This document shows positions 6,450 through 15,289 of a stretch of 64,000 bases of DNA, piece by piece. The DNA is taken from assembly GCF_006175945.1 (NCBI RefSeq), contig NZ_VAJL01000001.1, positions 4,597,001-4,661,000 on the forward strand, read 5' to 3'. Position numbers and translations under genes: made by a program. Origin of the DNA: Chryseobacterium mulctrae. Lineage in GTDB: Bacteria > Bacteroidota > Bacteroidia > Flavobacteriales > Weeksellaceae. The notes beneath the pieces are model-generated. The model was not told the DNA's origin, did no database searches, and was given only the letters and a program-made list of their open reading frames with translations. Each line of letters starts with the position of its first letter. Position 1 is the stretch's first letter.

Positions 6450-8843
6450 ATGAAAAGAAGAATCAAACACGTTACGGTATTAGGTTCCGGAATTATGGGA
6501 AGCGGTATTGCTGCACACTTTGCCAATATTGGCGTGCAGGTTTCACTGCTCGATATTGTTCCTTTTGAATTAAATGAAGCCGAACAGAAAAAAGGTTTGA
6601 CAAAAGACGACAAAGCTGTGCGAAACAGAATTGCTTCCGAAAACTTTGAAAAACTTAAAAAAGCAAGTCCTGCACTACTCTATTCTCCGAAATTTGCCGA
6701 CAGAATTAAAGTAGGGAATTTTGATGATGATTTAGCGAAAATAAAAGATACTGACTGGATCATTGAAGTTGTTGTTGAAAAACTTGACATCAAAAAATCG
6801 GTTTATGAAAAAATTGAACAGTTTAGAAAACCAGGAACTTTAGTTTCTTCAAATACTTCTGGAATCCCAATTAATATGTTGGTAGAAGGAAGAAGCGGTG
6901 ATTTCAAACATTATTTTGCAGGAACACATTTCTTTAATCCTGTAAGATATCTTCCTCTTTTAGAGATTATTCCTACAAAAGATACATCTCCTGAAATCAT
7001 AGATTTCTACATGAGTTACGGAGCAAAATTCTTAGGCAAAACAACTGTTTTGGCAAAAGATACTCCTGCGTTTATCGCCAATAGAATCGGGGTTTTCTCG
7101 ATGATGGATTTGCTTCATAATGTTCAGAAATTATGTTTAAATGTTTCTGATGTAGATAAATTGACAGGTCCGGTTATCGGGCGTCCAAAATCTGCGACGT
7201 TCAGAACAGCCGATGTTGTAGGTTTAGATACTTTGGTAATGGTTGCAAACGGTGTTCGTCAAAGCGGTGCTGAAGCAAATGATTTCAACAATGTTTTTGC
7301 CCTTCCTGATTATATTCAGAAAATGGTAGACAACAAATGGTTGGGTTCAAAAACCGAGCAAGGTTTCTATAAAAAAGTGAAAGGCGCAGACGGAAAATCT
7401 GAAATTCACGGATTAAATCTTGATACTTTAGAATACGAACTTCAAGGAAAATCTTCTTTCCCTACTTTAGAATTAACTAAAAATATCGATAAACCAATTG
7501 ACAGATTTAAAGTCTTAATTGGTGGAAAAGACAAAGCTGGAGAGCTTTACAGAAAATCTTTGGGAGCATTATTCGCTTATGTTTCGCACAAAGTTCCTGA
7601 AATTTCTGACGAAGTTTACAAAATTGATGATGCAATGAGAGCTGGTTTCGGTTGGGAAAACGGGCCTTTCGAAATTTGGGATGCAATTGGGGTTCAAAAA
7701 GGTATTGAGTTGGCTAAAGAAGCGGGTTATGAAGTTTCAGACTGGGTTAAAAATGTAGAGTCTTTCTATAAAGTAAATGAAGATGGACAAAGCATTTATG
7801 TTGATAAAAATTCAGGGGAATACAACAAAATTCCTGGGCAAGATGCTTTTATTATTTTAGATAATATCAGAAAAAACAAGACACTTTGGAGTAATTCAGG
7901 TTCTTCAATTGAAGATTTAGGCGACGGAATCATCAATTTTGAAATCCGTTCTAAAATGAATTCTCTGGGAGGCGAAGTTTTAGATGGATTAAACAGAGCG
8001 ATTGATTTAGCTGAAAAAGAATACGACGGATTAGTGATCGGAAATCAAGGTACAAATTTCTCTGTTGGAGCGAATTTAGCTATGATTTTAATGATGGCAA
8101 TCGAGCAAGATTGGGATGATTTGAATATGGCAATTGCTTATTTCCAAAAATCGATGATGAGAGTTCGTTACTCTTCTATTCCTGTTGTTGTTGCTCCTCA
8201 CGGAATGACTTTAGGTGGTGGTTGCGAAATGACAATGCATGCAGACCGAGTGGTTGCAGCTGCAGAAACTTACATCGGATTGGTAGAAACCGGAGTTGGT
8301 GTAATTCCAGGCGGTGGCGGAACGAAAGAATTTGCTTTGAGAACTTCAAGAGAATTCCACAGTGACGATGTTAAAAATAACCGTCTTCGTGAAGCTTTCA
8401 TGAATATTGCCATGGGAAAAGTGGCAACTTCTGCTTATGAAGCATACGACATGGGAATTCTTGAAAAAGGAAAAGATATCGTAGTCGTTGACAAAAAACG
8501 TCAGATCGCAGAAGCTAAAAAAGTTGCAAAATTATTAGCTGAACAAGGTTATACTCAACCCATCGAGCAAACTGTAAAAGTTCTTGGAAAAGACGCTCTT
8601 GGAATGTTCTACGTAGGAACTGACCAAATGTTAACAGGAAATTTCATCTCTGCACACGACAAAAAAATTGCAGATAAATTAGCCAACGTTTTGGTAGGCG
8701 GAAATCTTTCTGAACCAACTGTTGTGACCGAACAATACTTATTGAATCTTGAAAGAGAAACTTTCTTACAGCTTTGTGGTGAAAGAAAAACTTTGGAGAG
8801 AATTCAGTTTATGTTGCAGAAAGGAAAACCGTTGAGAAATTAA
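6450..8843 (+). CDS. 3-hydroxyacyl-CoA dehydrogenase / enoyl-CoA hydratase, bifunctional
   Basis: 797 residues with the dehydrogenase first: NAD-binding Rossmann motif GSGIMGSGIA (near 12-21), active-site region GTHFFNPVRYLP (near 157), 3HCDH C-terminal segments (~200-460). A crotonase domain follows (~500-700) with oxyanion-hole sequence HGMTLGGGCEM (near 583) and glutamate region VETGVGVIPGGGG (near 610). This order matches FadN of Bacillus rather than FadB/FadJ, which have the hydratase first. It catalyses hydration of trans-2-enoyl-CoA and oxidation of 3-hydroxyacyl-CoA in beta-oxidation. It is the first enzyme gene after the MarR regulator, 85 bp away, and is followed by the thiolase gene. 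Confidence 0.93.
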   Translation: MKRRIKHVTVLGSGIMGSGIAAHFANIGVQVSLLDIVPFELNEAEQKKGLTKDDKAVRNRIASENFEKLKKASPALLYSPKFADRIKVGNFDDDLAKIKDTDWIIEVVVEKLDIKKSVYEKIEQFRKPGTLVSSNTSGIPINMLVEGRSGDFKHYFAGTHFFNPVRYLPLLEIIPTKDTSPEIIDFYMSYGAKFLGKTTVLAKDTPAFIANRIGVFSMMDLLHNVQKLCLNVSDVDKLTGPVIGRPKSATFRTADVVGLDTLVMVANGVRQSGAEANDFNNVFALPDYIQKMVDNKWLGSKTEQGFYKKVKGADGKSEIHGLNLDTLEYELQGKSSFPTLELTKNIDKPIDRFKVLIGGKDKAGELYRKSLGALFAYVSHKVPEISDEVYKIDDAMRAGFGWENGPFEIWDAIGVQKGIELAKEAGYEVSDWVKNVESFYKVNEDGQSIYVDKNSGEYNKIPGQDAFIILDNIRKNKTLWSNSGSSIEDLGDGIINFEIRSKMNSLGGEVLDGLNRAIDLAEKEYDGLVIGNQGTNFSVGANLAMILMMAIEQDWDDLNMAIAYFQKSMMRVRYSSIPVVVAPHGMTLGGGCEMTMHADRVVAAAETYIGLVETGVGVIPGGGGTKEFALRTSREFHSDDVKNNRLREAFMNIAMGKVATSAYEAYDMGILEKGKDIVVVDKKRQIAEAKKVAKLLAEQGYTQPIEQTVKVLGKDALGMFYVGTDQMLTGNFISAHDKKIADKLANVLVGGNLSEPTVVTEQYLLNLERETFLQLCGERKTLERIQFMLQKGKPLRN

Positions 8844-8863
8844 GATAAAAAAATTTCACAAAG

Positions 8864-8911
8864 TTTGTCATTCCGTAGGAATCTAAGCTTAGATGCTTTC
8901 AGCATGACAAA
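8864..8911. repeat. Short palindromic repeat, TTTGTCATTC family (copy 1)
   Basis: 48 bp element with ends tttgtcat / atgacaaa and an internal perfect palindrome atctaagcttagat. It lies between the dehydrogenase/hydratase and thiolase genes. Related sequences occur at 40906-40938 (one half only) and 56634-56716. Confidence 0.6.
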
Positions 8912-8957
8912 TTTGATGTATCATTTTTTTAATTAAAATCAAATAATTAATAAACAA

Positions 8958-10139
8958 ATGTCAAAACAAGCATATATAGTAAAGGGGTTCAGAACTGCCG
9001 TTGGAAAAGCTCCAAAAGGAAGTCTAAGATTTACAAGACCCGATGTAATGGCGGCTACAGTTATTGAAAAATTAATGGCTGAGCTTCCACAATTAGATAA
9101 AAACAGAATAGATGACCTTATCGTAGGAAATGCAATGCCAGAGGCTGAGCAAGGACTGAATGTAGCTCGTCTGATCTCTCTAATGGGGTTAAATACAGAT
9201 AAAGTTCCGGGAGTAACTGTCAACAGATACTGTGCTTCAGGAAGTGAGGCAATCGCTATTGCTTCTGCAAAAATTCAGGCTGGTATGGCAGATTGTATCA
9301 TCGCGGGTGGTACAGAATCTATGTCTTACATCCCTATGGGAGGTTACAAGCCTGTTCCTGAAACGAATATTGCAAAAACAAATCCTGATTACTATTGGGG
9401 AATGGGTTACACTGCTGAAGAGGTAGCAAAACAATACAATATTACAAGAGAAGAGCAAGATCAGTTTGCTTTTGAATCTCATATGAAAGCTTTAAAAGCG
9501 AATCAGGAGGGGAAATTTACAAACCAAATTGTTCCAATTCCTGTAGAATATAACTTTCTGGATGAAAACCAGAAAATGCAGACTAAAAAGTTTGATTTCT
9601 CTATAGATGAAGGTCCAAGAAAAGATACTTCTTTTGAAGGATTATCAAAACTAAGACCCGTATTTGCCAACGGTGGAAGTGTAACTGCCGGAAACTCTTC
9701 TCAAATGAGTGACGGAGCGGCTTTCGTAATGGTAATGAGTGAAGAAATGGTAAAAGAACTAGGACTTGAGCCTGAAGCTAGATTAGTAGCTTATGCCGCA
9801 GCCGGACTTGAACCAAGAATCATGGGAATGGGGCCAATTTATGCTATTCCAAAGGCTTTAAAACAAGCAGGTTTAGAATTAAAAGACATCGATTTGATTG
9901 AACTTAATGAGGCTTTCGCTTCTCAGTCGGTTGCCATTAAGAAAGAATTAGGCTTAAACCCTGATATCTTAAACGTAAACGGAGGAGCAATTGCTCTTGG
10001 TCACCCACTGGGATGTACCGGAACAAAACTAACTGTTCAGCTTCTCGACGAGATGAGAAGAAGAGGCAACAAATACGGAATGGTTTCCATGTGTGTGGGA
10101 ACAGGACAAGGAGCTGCTTCTATTTTTGAACTTCTATAA
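8958..10139 (+). CDS. fadA: Acetyl-CoA C-acyltransferase (3-ketoacyl-CoA thiolase)
   Basis: 393 residues, normal for thiolases. Nucleophilic Cys in NRYCASGSEAIA (Cys near 91), NEAFA segment, catalytic His in GGAIALGHPLGCTG (near 348) and second Cys in CVGTGQGAA (near 378). It cleaves 3-ketoacyl-CoA with CoA to acetyl-CoA and a shortened acyl-CoA, the last beta-oxidation step, in the cytoplasm. It sits directly after the bifunctional hydratase/dehydrogenase gene with which it would form the trifunctional activity. A hairpin with a T-run follows the stop codon. Confidence 0.93.
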   Translation: MSKQAYIVKGFRTAVGKAPKGSLRFTRPDVMAATVIEKLMAELPQLDKNRIDDLIVGNAMPEAEQGLNVARLISLMGLNTDKVPGVTVNRYCASGSEAIAIASAKIQAGMADCIIAGGTESMSYIPMGGYKPVPETNIAKTNPDYYWGMGYTAEEVAKQYNITREEQDQFAFESHMKALKANQEGKFTNQIVPIPVEYNFLDENQKMQTKKFDFSIDEGPRKDTSFEGLSKLRPVFANGGSVTAGNSSQMSDGAAFVMVMSEEMVKELGLEPEARLVAYAAAGLEPRIMGMGPIYAIPKALKQAGLELKDIDLIELNEAFASQSVAIKKELGLNPDILNVNGGAIALGHPLGCTGTKLTVQLLDEMRRRGNKYGMVSMCVGTGQGAASIFELL

Positions 10140-10145
10140 AATAAA

Positions 10146-10187
10146 TTGGGAAGACTGAGTTTTCTTTCTTCCCAAATTTTAATTTTT
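10146..10187 (+). terminator. Intrinsic terminator after the thiolase gene
   Basis: Stem ttgggaaga / tcttcccaa with a 12 nt loop, followed by T-rich sequence up to the next start codon at 10189. It would end or attenuate transcription before the WG/MORN-like gene. Confidence 0.6.
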
Positions 10188-10188
10188 T

Positions 10189-12462
10189 ATGACAAACAAG
10201 TTATCTTTTTTTTCTCTTTTTGTGGTTATTCTGGTGAATTCTCAGCAGAAAAAAACGACATATTTTGACAAAGAATGGAAAGAAACTACAAAAGATAAAG
10301 CAGTTTTCTATAGACCTACTCCTGTTGTATTAAATGATTCAATAGAATTTATCCAGGATTACTTTATTAATGGAAAACTCCAATATCAAGGATACTCTTT
10401 GAAAAAAGAAAATCATAAAAAAAATATTGGTTCAGAATATTGGTACGACGAAAATGGTTTTGACAACGGTTCAAAATATTCTCAGAGCAGTTTAGAACTT
10501 AAATTCTACTACCCTAGTGGAAAACTCTGGAAAATTCAAAAACCGAATGGAAAAAAAGTACAGGAAGAAACTTATCTTGAAAATGGAAGCCTAAAAAGTA
10601 TTGATTCAGTAGATTACGACTCGGATTCAAGAAATACTGGAGTTAAAAAAGTATATTGGAACAATAGTAATAACCTTGCCTATGAGGAATTTTACAACAC
10701 AGAAAAACAGTTAGTTAAAATTAAAAACTACAAGCAAGACGGAAGTTTAATCAGTGAAATAAATGCTGATAATATTATTGATGGATATGTAATCAATCAT
10801 GAATATTTTAAGTATGATATCCTTAATAACTTTGCCATTGCTTCTAAAAAGCTTTCATTTAATGATAAAATATCTACAAACCAGGTAATTGATTTTCCCG
10901 ATGCTCATTTTATAGTGCATGGAAAATATTCTGATATTCTTCAAAAAAATGGAGATAACTATATTTTTTATAACTATAAAAGCTGGATTTCTGATGATCG
11001 CAGAAAAAACCGGGCGTATACAGAGCTGGAAAATGATGATAGAATTTTTAAATTTAAAAATATACAGGACTATTTAGGTGAAAAAAACTTTCTTTTAGAC
11101 GTTAATAAAATTAAAAACCAAACCATTGAAAATTTTAAAAATGAGATAACTAAGAAAGTTTTCAGCTATTATGATAAGGAAGAACAATTATTATATAAAT
11201 ATTTTTTTCCCACACCTGAAATAATTAGCAAACAAGTATATAAGTTTGAAGATAATGAGGGTTATGGATTTGGGTATCATAAGTCCAATAAGGATGATCA
11301 TGAAAAAAAATGGAGACTCTATTCTTCCGAATCTTTCACGGCTTTCTTATTTAATCTTCAAACCAATAGACCTGTTATATCTTTTAAAGATTCGTCAGAC
11401 AATTTCTTTATACCTCTTGAAGACGGCTACTTATTGAATAATATAAAGGTAAAGGCAGAAGATAAATCTGACAGTAAGATTGATCATAATCTCGATGTTC
11501 AAAAGCATTATACAATTATTGAAGAAAATGGCAAAAAGAAATTGTATTCAGTATTTGGGAATCAGGTAATTCGTGACAGCTATGATGAAATTCTAATGAA
11601 TGATTATTTTATTGTAACTAAAAAGGGTTCTGATTATTCCATTTATGATCCATTTTTTAATAGATTAAATATCAACAATATAAAAAGTGTTTATCTAAAA
11701 GGTGACTATATCAATGTTTTATATGATGGAAAGGTAAGAAATCTCAATTCATTATTGGAAGATACTCTACCTAAAAAATACATTTATATGACATGCAGTC
11801 AGGATCCGAACACCTATTATAAATTTTCGCCGGCTTATGATAAAAATTCTAACCGAAATGTAATTGTAAGAATAAGAAACCGATGGGATTCTTCTGAAAC
11901 ACAATCATATGCTTTAAAAAATCTGCCTCAAAAAGCAAAACTAAACTATATCTATAATGATATAAAAGCAGGTAGAAAGGATATTCTAAACTATTTCAAA
12001 TATGATGCTTATGATATTGAAGATTTTTTCATAACAGCAGAGTATCAAGGTAAAAAAGGACTTTTCTCTTTTGATAAGGAAAAAAGAAATTTCGTAAATG
12101 GTTCGAGAATAACAATTAAAGATAAAGAATTTGAAAAAAAATATTCTGAGATCACGCAGGAAGCAAGTTTTAGCAGATCTAAGAATGAGATTGAGGATGA
12201 AGATGACCATAAATTTAGGTTCTATGATTTCAATTATGAATTTGATGCCATTACCCTATTACCAATGGAATATGATGATATTATTTTCAAAGATGAATTA
12301 ATCATTTTTTACAAAGACAGAAAATACGGAGTTTATAAACTCAGCAAAGAACCGAAATACAAAAAAACAGGAATCCGAAAAGATAATTTTTTGGAAATAA
12401 CAAACGAAAAAAATCAGCAGGGCTGGCTTGACCTTGCTACAAACATTGAATATTATAATTGA
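10189..12462 (+). CDS. Exported WG-repeat / MORN-like protein of unknown function
   Basis: 757 residues with an N-terminal signal-like hydrophobic stretch (about 5-18, cleavage near SQQ). Residues ~55-190 contain repeated G-K-L-x-Y/W and NG-S-L units similar to MORN/YwqK antitoxin-type repeats. Residues ~480-560 and again near 620-720 show WG-repeat-like strands (E-NGKKKLYSVFGN, KKGSDYSIYDP, YKDRKYGVYKLS). Such repeats form beta-sheet scaffolds, and no catalytic residues are recognised. It lies between a terminator and the acyl-CoA dehydrogenase gene in an otherwise enzymatic beta-oxidation set. It is more A/T- and Lys/Asn-rich than its neighbours, so it may be a later insertion. Function is unknown. 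Confidence 0.75.
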   Translation: MTNKLSFFSLFVVILVNSQQKKTTYFDKEWKETTKDKAVFYRPTPVVLNDSIEFIQDYFINGKLQYQGYSLKKENHKKNIGSEYWYDENGFDNGSKYSQSSLELKFYYPSGKLWKIQKPNGKKVQEETYLENGSLKSIDSVDYDSDSRNTGVKKVYWNNSNNLAYEEFYNTEKQLVKIKNYKQDGSLISEINADNIIDGYVINHEYFKYDILNNFAIASKKLSFNDKISTNQVIDFPDAHFIVHGKYSDILQKNGDNYIFYNYKSWISDDRRKNRAYTELENDDRIFKFKNIQDYLGEKNFLLDVNKIKNQTIENFKNEITKKVFSYYDKEEQLLYKYFFPTPEIISKQVYKFEDNEGYGFGYHKSNKDDHEKKWRLYSSESFTAFLFNLQTNRPVISFKDSSDNFFIPLEDGYLLNNIKVKAEDKSDSKIDHNLDVQKHYTIIEENGKKKLYSVFGNQVIRDSYDEILMNDYFIVTKKGSDYSIYDPFFNRLNINNIKSVYLKGDYINVLYDGKVRNLNSLLEDTLPKKYIYMTCSQDPNTYYKFSPAYDKNSNRNVIVRIRNRWDSSETQSYALKNLPQKAKLNYIYNDIKAGRKDILNYFKYDAYDIEDFFITAEYQGKKGLFSFDKEKRNFVNGSRITIKDKEFEKKYSEITQEASFSRSKNEIEDEDDHKFRFYDFNYEFDAITLLPMEYDDIIFKDELIIFYKDRKYGVYKLSKEPKYKKTGIRKDNFLEITNEKNQQGWLDLATNIEYYN

Positions 12463-12482
12463 AAATAAAATAATAAATAAAT

Positions 12483-14258
12483 ATGACTACATTAAAAGGT
12501 GGCGAATTCCTAATCAAAGAAATTCCTGCAAACGAAATTTTCAGTCTTGAAGAACTGAGTGAAGAGCAAAAAATGCTTCGTGATTCTGCGAAAGAGTTTA
12601 TCGATAGAGAGGTGATCCCGCATCACGATCGTTTTGAGAAAAAAGATTATGCATTGACAGAAGAAACAATGCGTAATCTGGGTGAAATGGGATTATTAGG
12701 AATTACCGTTCCTGAAGAATACGGCGGTTTGGGAATGGGATTTGTGAGCACAATGTTGGCTTGCGATTACGTTTCCGGAGGAAATGGTTCATTAGCAACA
12801 GCTTACGGAGCACACACCGGAATCGGAACATTGCCTACTCTTCTTTACGGAAGTGAAGAATTGAAAAAGAAATATCTTCCGGATTTAGCTACAGGAACAA
12901 AATTCGGAGCGTATTGTTTAACTGAACCTGATGCGGGTTCTGATGCAAACTCAGGAAAAACAAGAGCAAAATTATCTGAAGATGGAAAACATTATATCAT
13001 CAACGGACAAAAAATGTGGATTTCTAATGCGGGATTTGCAGATACTTTCACTTTGTTCGCTAAAATTGATGATGATAAAAATATCACAGGTTTTGTAATC
13101 AACCGTTCAGAATTGGAGAACCCTGAAAGCTTAACTTTTGGTGAAGAAGAGCACAAATTAGGCATTCGTTCATCTTCTACACGTCAGGTTTTCTTCAATG
13201 ATATGAAGGTTCCTGTAGAAAATATGTTGGGTGAAAGAAATAACGGTTTCAAAATCGCTTTGAATGCATTAAATGTTGGTAGAATTAAATTAGCTGCTGC
13301 AAACCTTGACGGACAAAGAAGGATTTTAAACCACTCTATTCAATATTCAAACGAAAGAAAACAGTTTGGTGTTTCTATTTCAACTTTCGGAGCGATCAGA
13401 AAGAAAATTGCTGAAATGTCGACTGGAGTTTTTGTAAGTGAAGCTGGATCTTACCGTTTAGCAAAAAATGTTGAAGATAAAATTGCAGAATTGGTTGCAG
13501 GTGGAATGGATCATCAACAAGCTGAATTAAAAGGTGTTGAAGAATTCGCTGTAGAAGCTTCTATTCTTAAAGTTTTCGTATCTGATCTTACTCAAAATAC
13601 AGCAGATGAAGGAATTCAAATCTATGGCGGAATGGGATTCTCAGAAGATACCCCAATGGAATCAGCATGGAGAGACGCAAGAATCGGTAGAATTTATGAA
13701 GGGACGAACGAAATCAACAGACTTCTTGCGGTTGGAATGTTGATCAAAAGAGCAATGAAAGGTGAATTAGATCTACTTTCTCCGGCAATGGCGATCAGTA
13801 AAGAATTGATGGGAATTCCGTCATTCGAAGCTCCCGATTATTCTGCATTTATGAGTGAAGAAAAAGCAATTATTGCAAATCTTAAGAAAGTGTTCTTAAT
13901 GGTTTCTGGTGCGGCTCTTCAAAAATACATGATGGATATTGAGAAACAGCAACATTTATTATTAAATGCTTCTGAAATCTTAAACCAAATCTACATGGCA
14001 GAATCTGCAGTTTTAAGAGCTGAAAAACACTTCTCTGCTGATTCTGTAGAAGCTGCAATGGCTCAGTTAAACCTTTACAAAGCAATTGACAAAATCATTG
14101 CTGCTGCAAAAGAAGGAATTGTTTCTTTTGCTGAAGGCGACGAACAGAGAATGATGCTTTCAGGATTGAGAAGATTTACAAAATATACAAACAGTCCGAA
14201 TGTAGTTGCGTTAACTGAAAAAGTAGCTGCTCATTATATTGAAAAAGGACATTATTAG
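12483..14258 (+). CDS. Acyl-CoA dehydrogenase
   Basis: 591 residues. N-terminal helical domain from ~20, FAD/substrate motif YCLTEPDAGSDANS (near 140), middle beta domain, and C-terminal helical domain with the catalytic-glutamate region RIYEGTNEINRLL (near 405). The ~180 residues after the ordinary ~400-residue core form an extra helical domain, as in the FadE-type enzymes of Bacillus and VLCAD. It catalyses the first, FAD-dependent step of beta-oxidation, passing electrons to ETF. It is 20 bp after the WG-repeat gene and ends in a strong terminator, closing the fatty-acid block. Confidence 0.93.
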   Translation: MTTLKGGEFLIKEIPANEIFSLEELSEEQKMLRDSAKEFIDREVIPHHDRFEKKDYALTEETMRNLGEMGLLGITVPEEYGGLGMGFVSTMLACDYVSGGNGSLATAYGAHTGIGTLPTLLYGSEELKKKYLPDLATGTKFGAYCLTEPDAGSDANSGKTRAKLSEDGKHYIINGQKMWISNAGFADTFTLFAKIDDDKNITGFVINRSELENPESLTFGEEEHKLGIRSSSTRQVFFNDMKVPVENMLGERNNGFKIALNALNVGRIKLAAANLDGQRRILNHSIQYSNERKQFGVSISTFGAIRKKIAEMSTGVFVSEAGSYRLAKNVEDKIAELVAGGMDHQQAELKGVEEFAVEASILKVFVSDLTQNTADEGIQIYGGMGFSEDTPMESAWRDARIGRIYEGTNEINRLLAVGMLIKRAMKGELDLLSPAMAISKELMGIPSFEAPDYSAFMSEEKAIIANLKKVFLMVSGAALQKYMMDIEKQQHLLLNASEILNQIYMAESAVLRAEKHFSADSVEAAMAQLNLYKAIDKIIAAAKEGIVSFAEGDEQRMMLSGLRRFTKYTNSPNVVALTEKVAAHYIEKGHY

Positions 14259-14282
14259 TCTTTATAAATAAATTTGATTTCA

Positions 14283-14318
14283 AAACGTCTCAATTTTTTG
14301 GGACGTTTTTTATTTTAT
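14283..14318 (+). terminator. Intrinsic terminator after the acyl-CoA dehydrogenase gene
   Basis: Stem aaacgtctc / gggacgttt (one G-U pair), 8 nt loop, then a T-run. It closes the beta-oxidation transcription unit. Confidence 0.85.
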
Positions 14319-14431
14319 ATTTAAAATAATTTTTTCAAAAATGTAATAAACAAACGTATTCAGTTGTCTTATAATAATACTTGGAGTTTTAAGCCAATTT
14401 AAATTATTAAATCTGATAAAAATTTAAAACA

Positions 14432-14734
14432 ATGAAAAAGCTATTAATAATCCCAATGTTAAGTTCTATATCATTTTCAGCACAGGTTTCTCCCAGAATA
14501 CCTTTGAAAATTGATTCCATAAAGTTTCCGAAAATTGAAAAACCATTTATTGTAACACCTTTAGATGCATCAAAGTTTGATAGTTCTATTGCTAAATTGT
14601 ATAAAATGCCTGTTGCAAAGCCGAAAAACCCTGAAATTTACTCCAGTTTAAAGGCTCCTAAAAAAGATACTACATTACATAAAATGCCCAACCTGTTGGA
14701 TGTAGCAAAACCACCAAAATTAAGCGTAAAATAA
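14432..14734 (+). CDS. Small exported Lys/Pro-rich protein, unknown
   Basis: 100 residues: a signal peptide (residues 1-18, ending SFSAQ) and a mature part of about 80 residues that is rich in Lys, Pro and Ser and low in sequence complexity. Two similar segments are visible, KMPVAKPK and KMPNLLDVAKPPK. No known domain is recognised. It stands alone between a terminator and the HD-domain gene. Coding status is supported by the signal peptide and codon use typical of the window, not by homology that I can recall. Confidence 0.55.
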   Translation: MKKLLIIPMLSSISFSAQVSPRIPLKIDSIKFPKIEKPFIVTPLDASKFDSSIAKLYKMPVAKPKNPEIYSSLKAPKKDTTLHKMPNLLDVAKPPKLSVK

Positions 14735-14812
14735 ATTAAGTGGCAATTCTGATTGTTGAAAAAATATCTTAAAATTTTTATCAAAACTATCAAGTTTTTC
14801 TAAGCTGTTTTA

Positions 14813-14820
14813 TATTTTTG
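14813..14820 (+). promoter_or_regulatory. -7 promoter box (TATTTTTG) of the HD hydrolase gene
   Basis: Exact TAnnTTTG. It overlaps a possible TTG start at 14818, which supports ATG 14842 as the real start of the next gene. Confidence 0.6.
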
Positions 14821-14841
14821 TATTCTATTTTTTCAAAAAGA

Positions 14842-15288
14842 ATGACAAAAGAAGAACTTTTAAATAAAGCTATAAAAATTGCCGACAGAGCACATAAAGG
14901 GCAAAAAGATAAATATCATGCGCCCTACATTGCTCACGTAATGCGTGTGATGGAATACGGTAAAACAATGGACGAAAAAATCGTCGGTGTTTTGCACGAT
15001 GTGGTGGAAGATCATCCTGAAGAATTCAGCTTTGAATATTTAAGATCTGAAGGTTTTCCTGAGTATATACTTTTTGCAATAAGCTGCCTTACAAAATTTG
15101 ATCCTGAAGAAGTTTATGATGATTTCGTAAAAAGAACTGAAAGATCTTCTCTTGCTGTTGCGGTGAAACTCAATGACCTTCGTGATAATATGGATTTGAG
15201 AAGAGTAAACAGGGAATTAACTTCAAAAGATATTCACCGTTTCAATAAATATTTGAAAGCGTACCGATATTTATCAGAGAAATATTAG
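14842..15288 (+). CDS. Stand-alone HD-domain hydrolase, RelA/SpoT hydrolase-like
   Basis: 148 residues, all one HD domain. Metal and catalytic motifs follow the SpoT/Rel hydrolase pattern: H32 (IAHVMRV), H52-D53 with E56-D57 (LHDVVED), and the ND-type motif VKLNDLRDN near 118-126. No synthetase, TGS or ACT domain is present, so it resembles small alarmone hydrolases (Mesh1 type), which remove the 3'-pyrophosphate of (p)ppGpp. Generic HD nucleotide hydrolysis is the alternative. Monocistronic with its own -7 box; it is followed convergently by the DUF2490 gene with a 1 bp gap. Confidence 0.75.
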   Translation: MTKEELLNKAIKIADRAHKGQKDKYHAPYIAHVMRVMEYGKTMDEKIVGVLHDVVEDHPEEFSFEYLRSEGFPEYILFAISCLTKFDPEEVYDDFVKRTERSSLAVAVKLNDLRDNMDLRRVNRELTSKDIHRFNKYLKAYRYLSEKY

Positions 15289-15289
15289 A

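Noticed and set aside
14818..14841. TTG start for the HD hydrolase
   Set aside because: It overlaps the TATTTTTG -7 box; ATG 14842 fits the conserved N-terminus.
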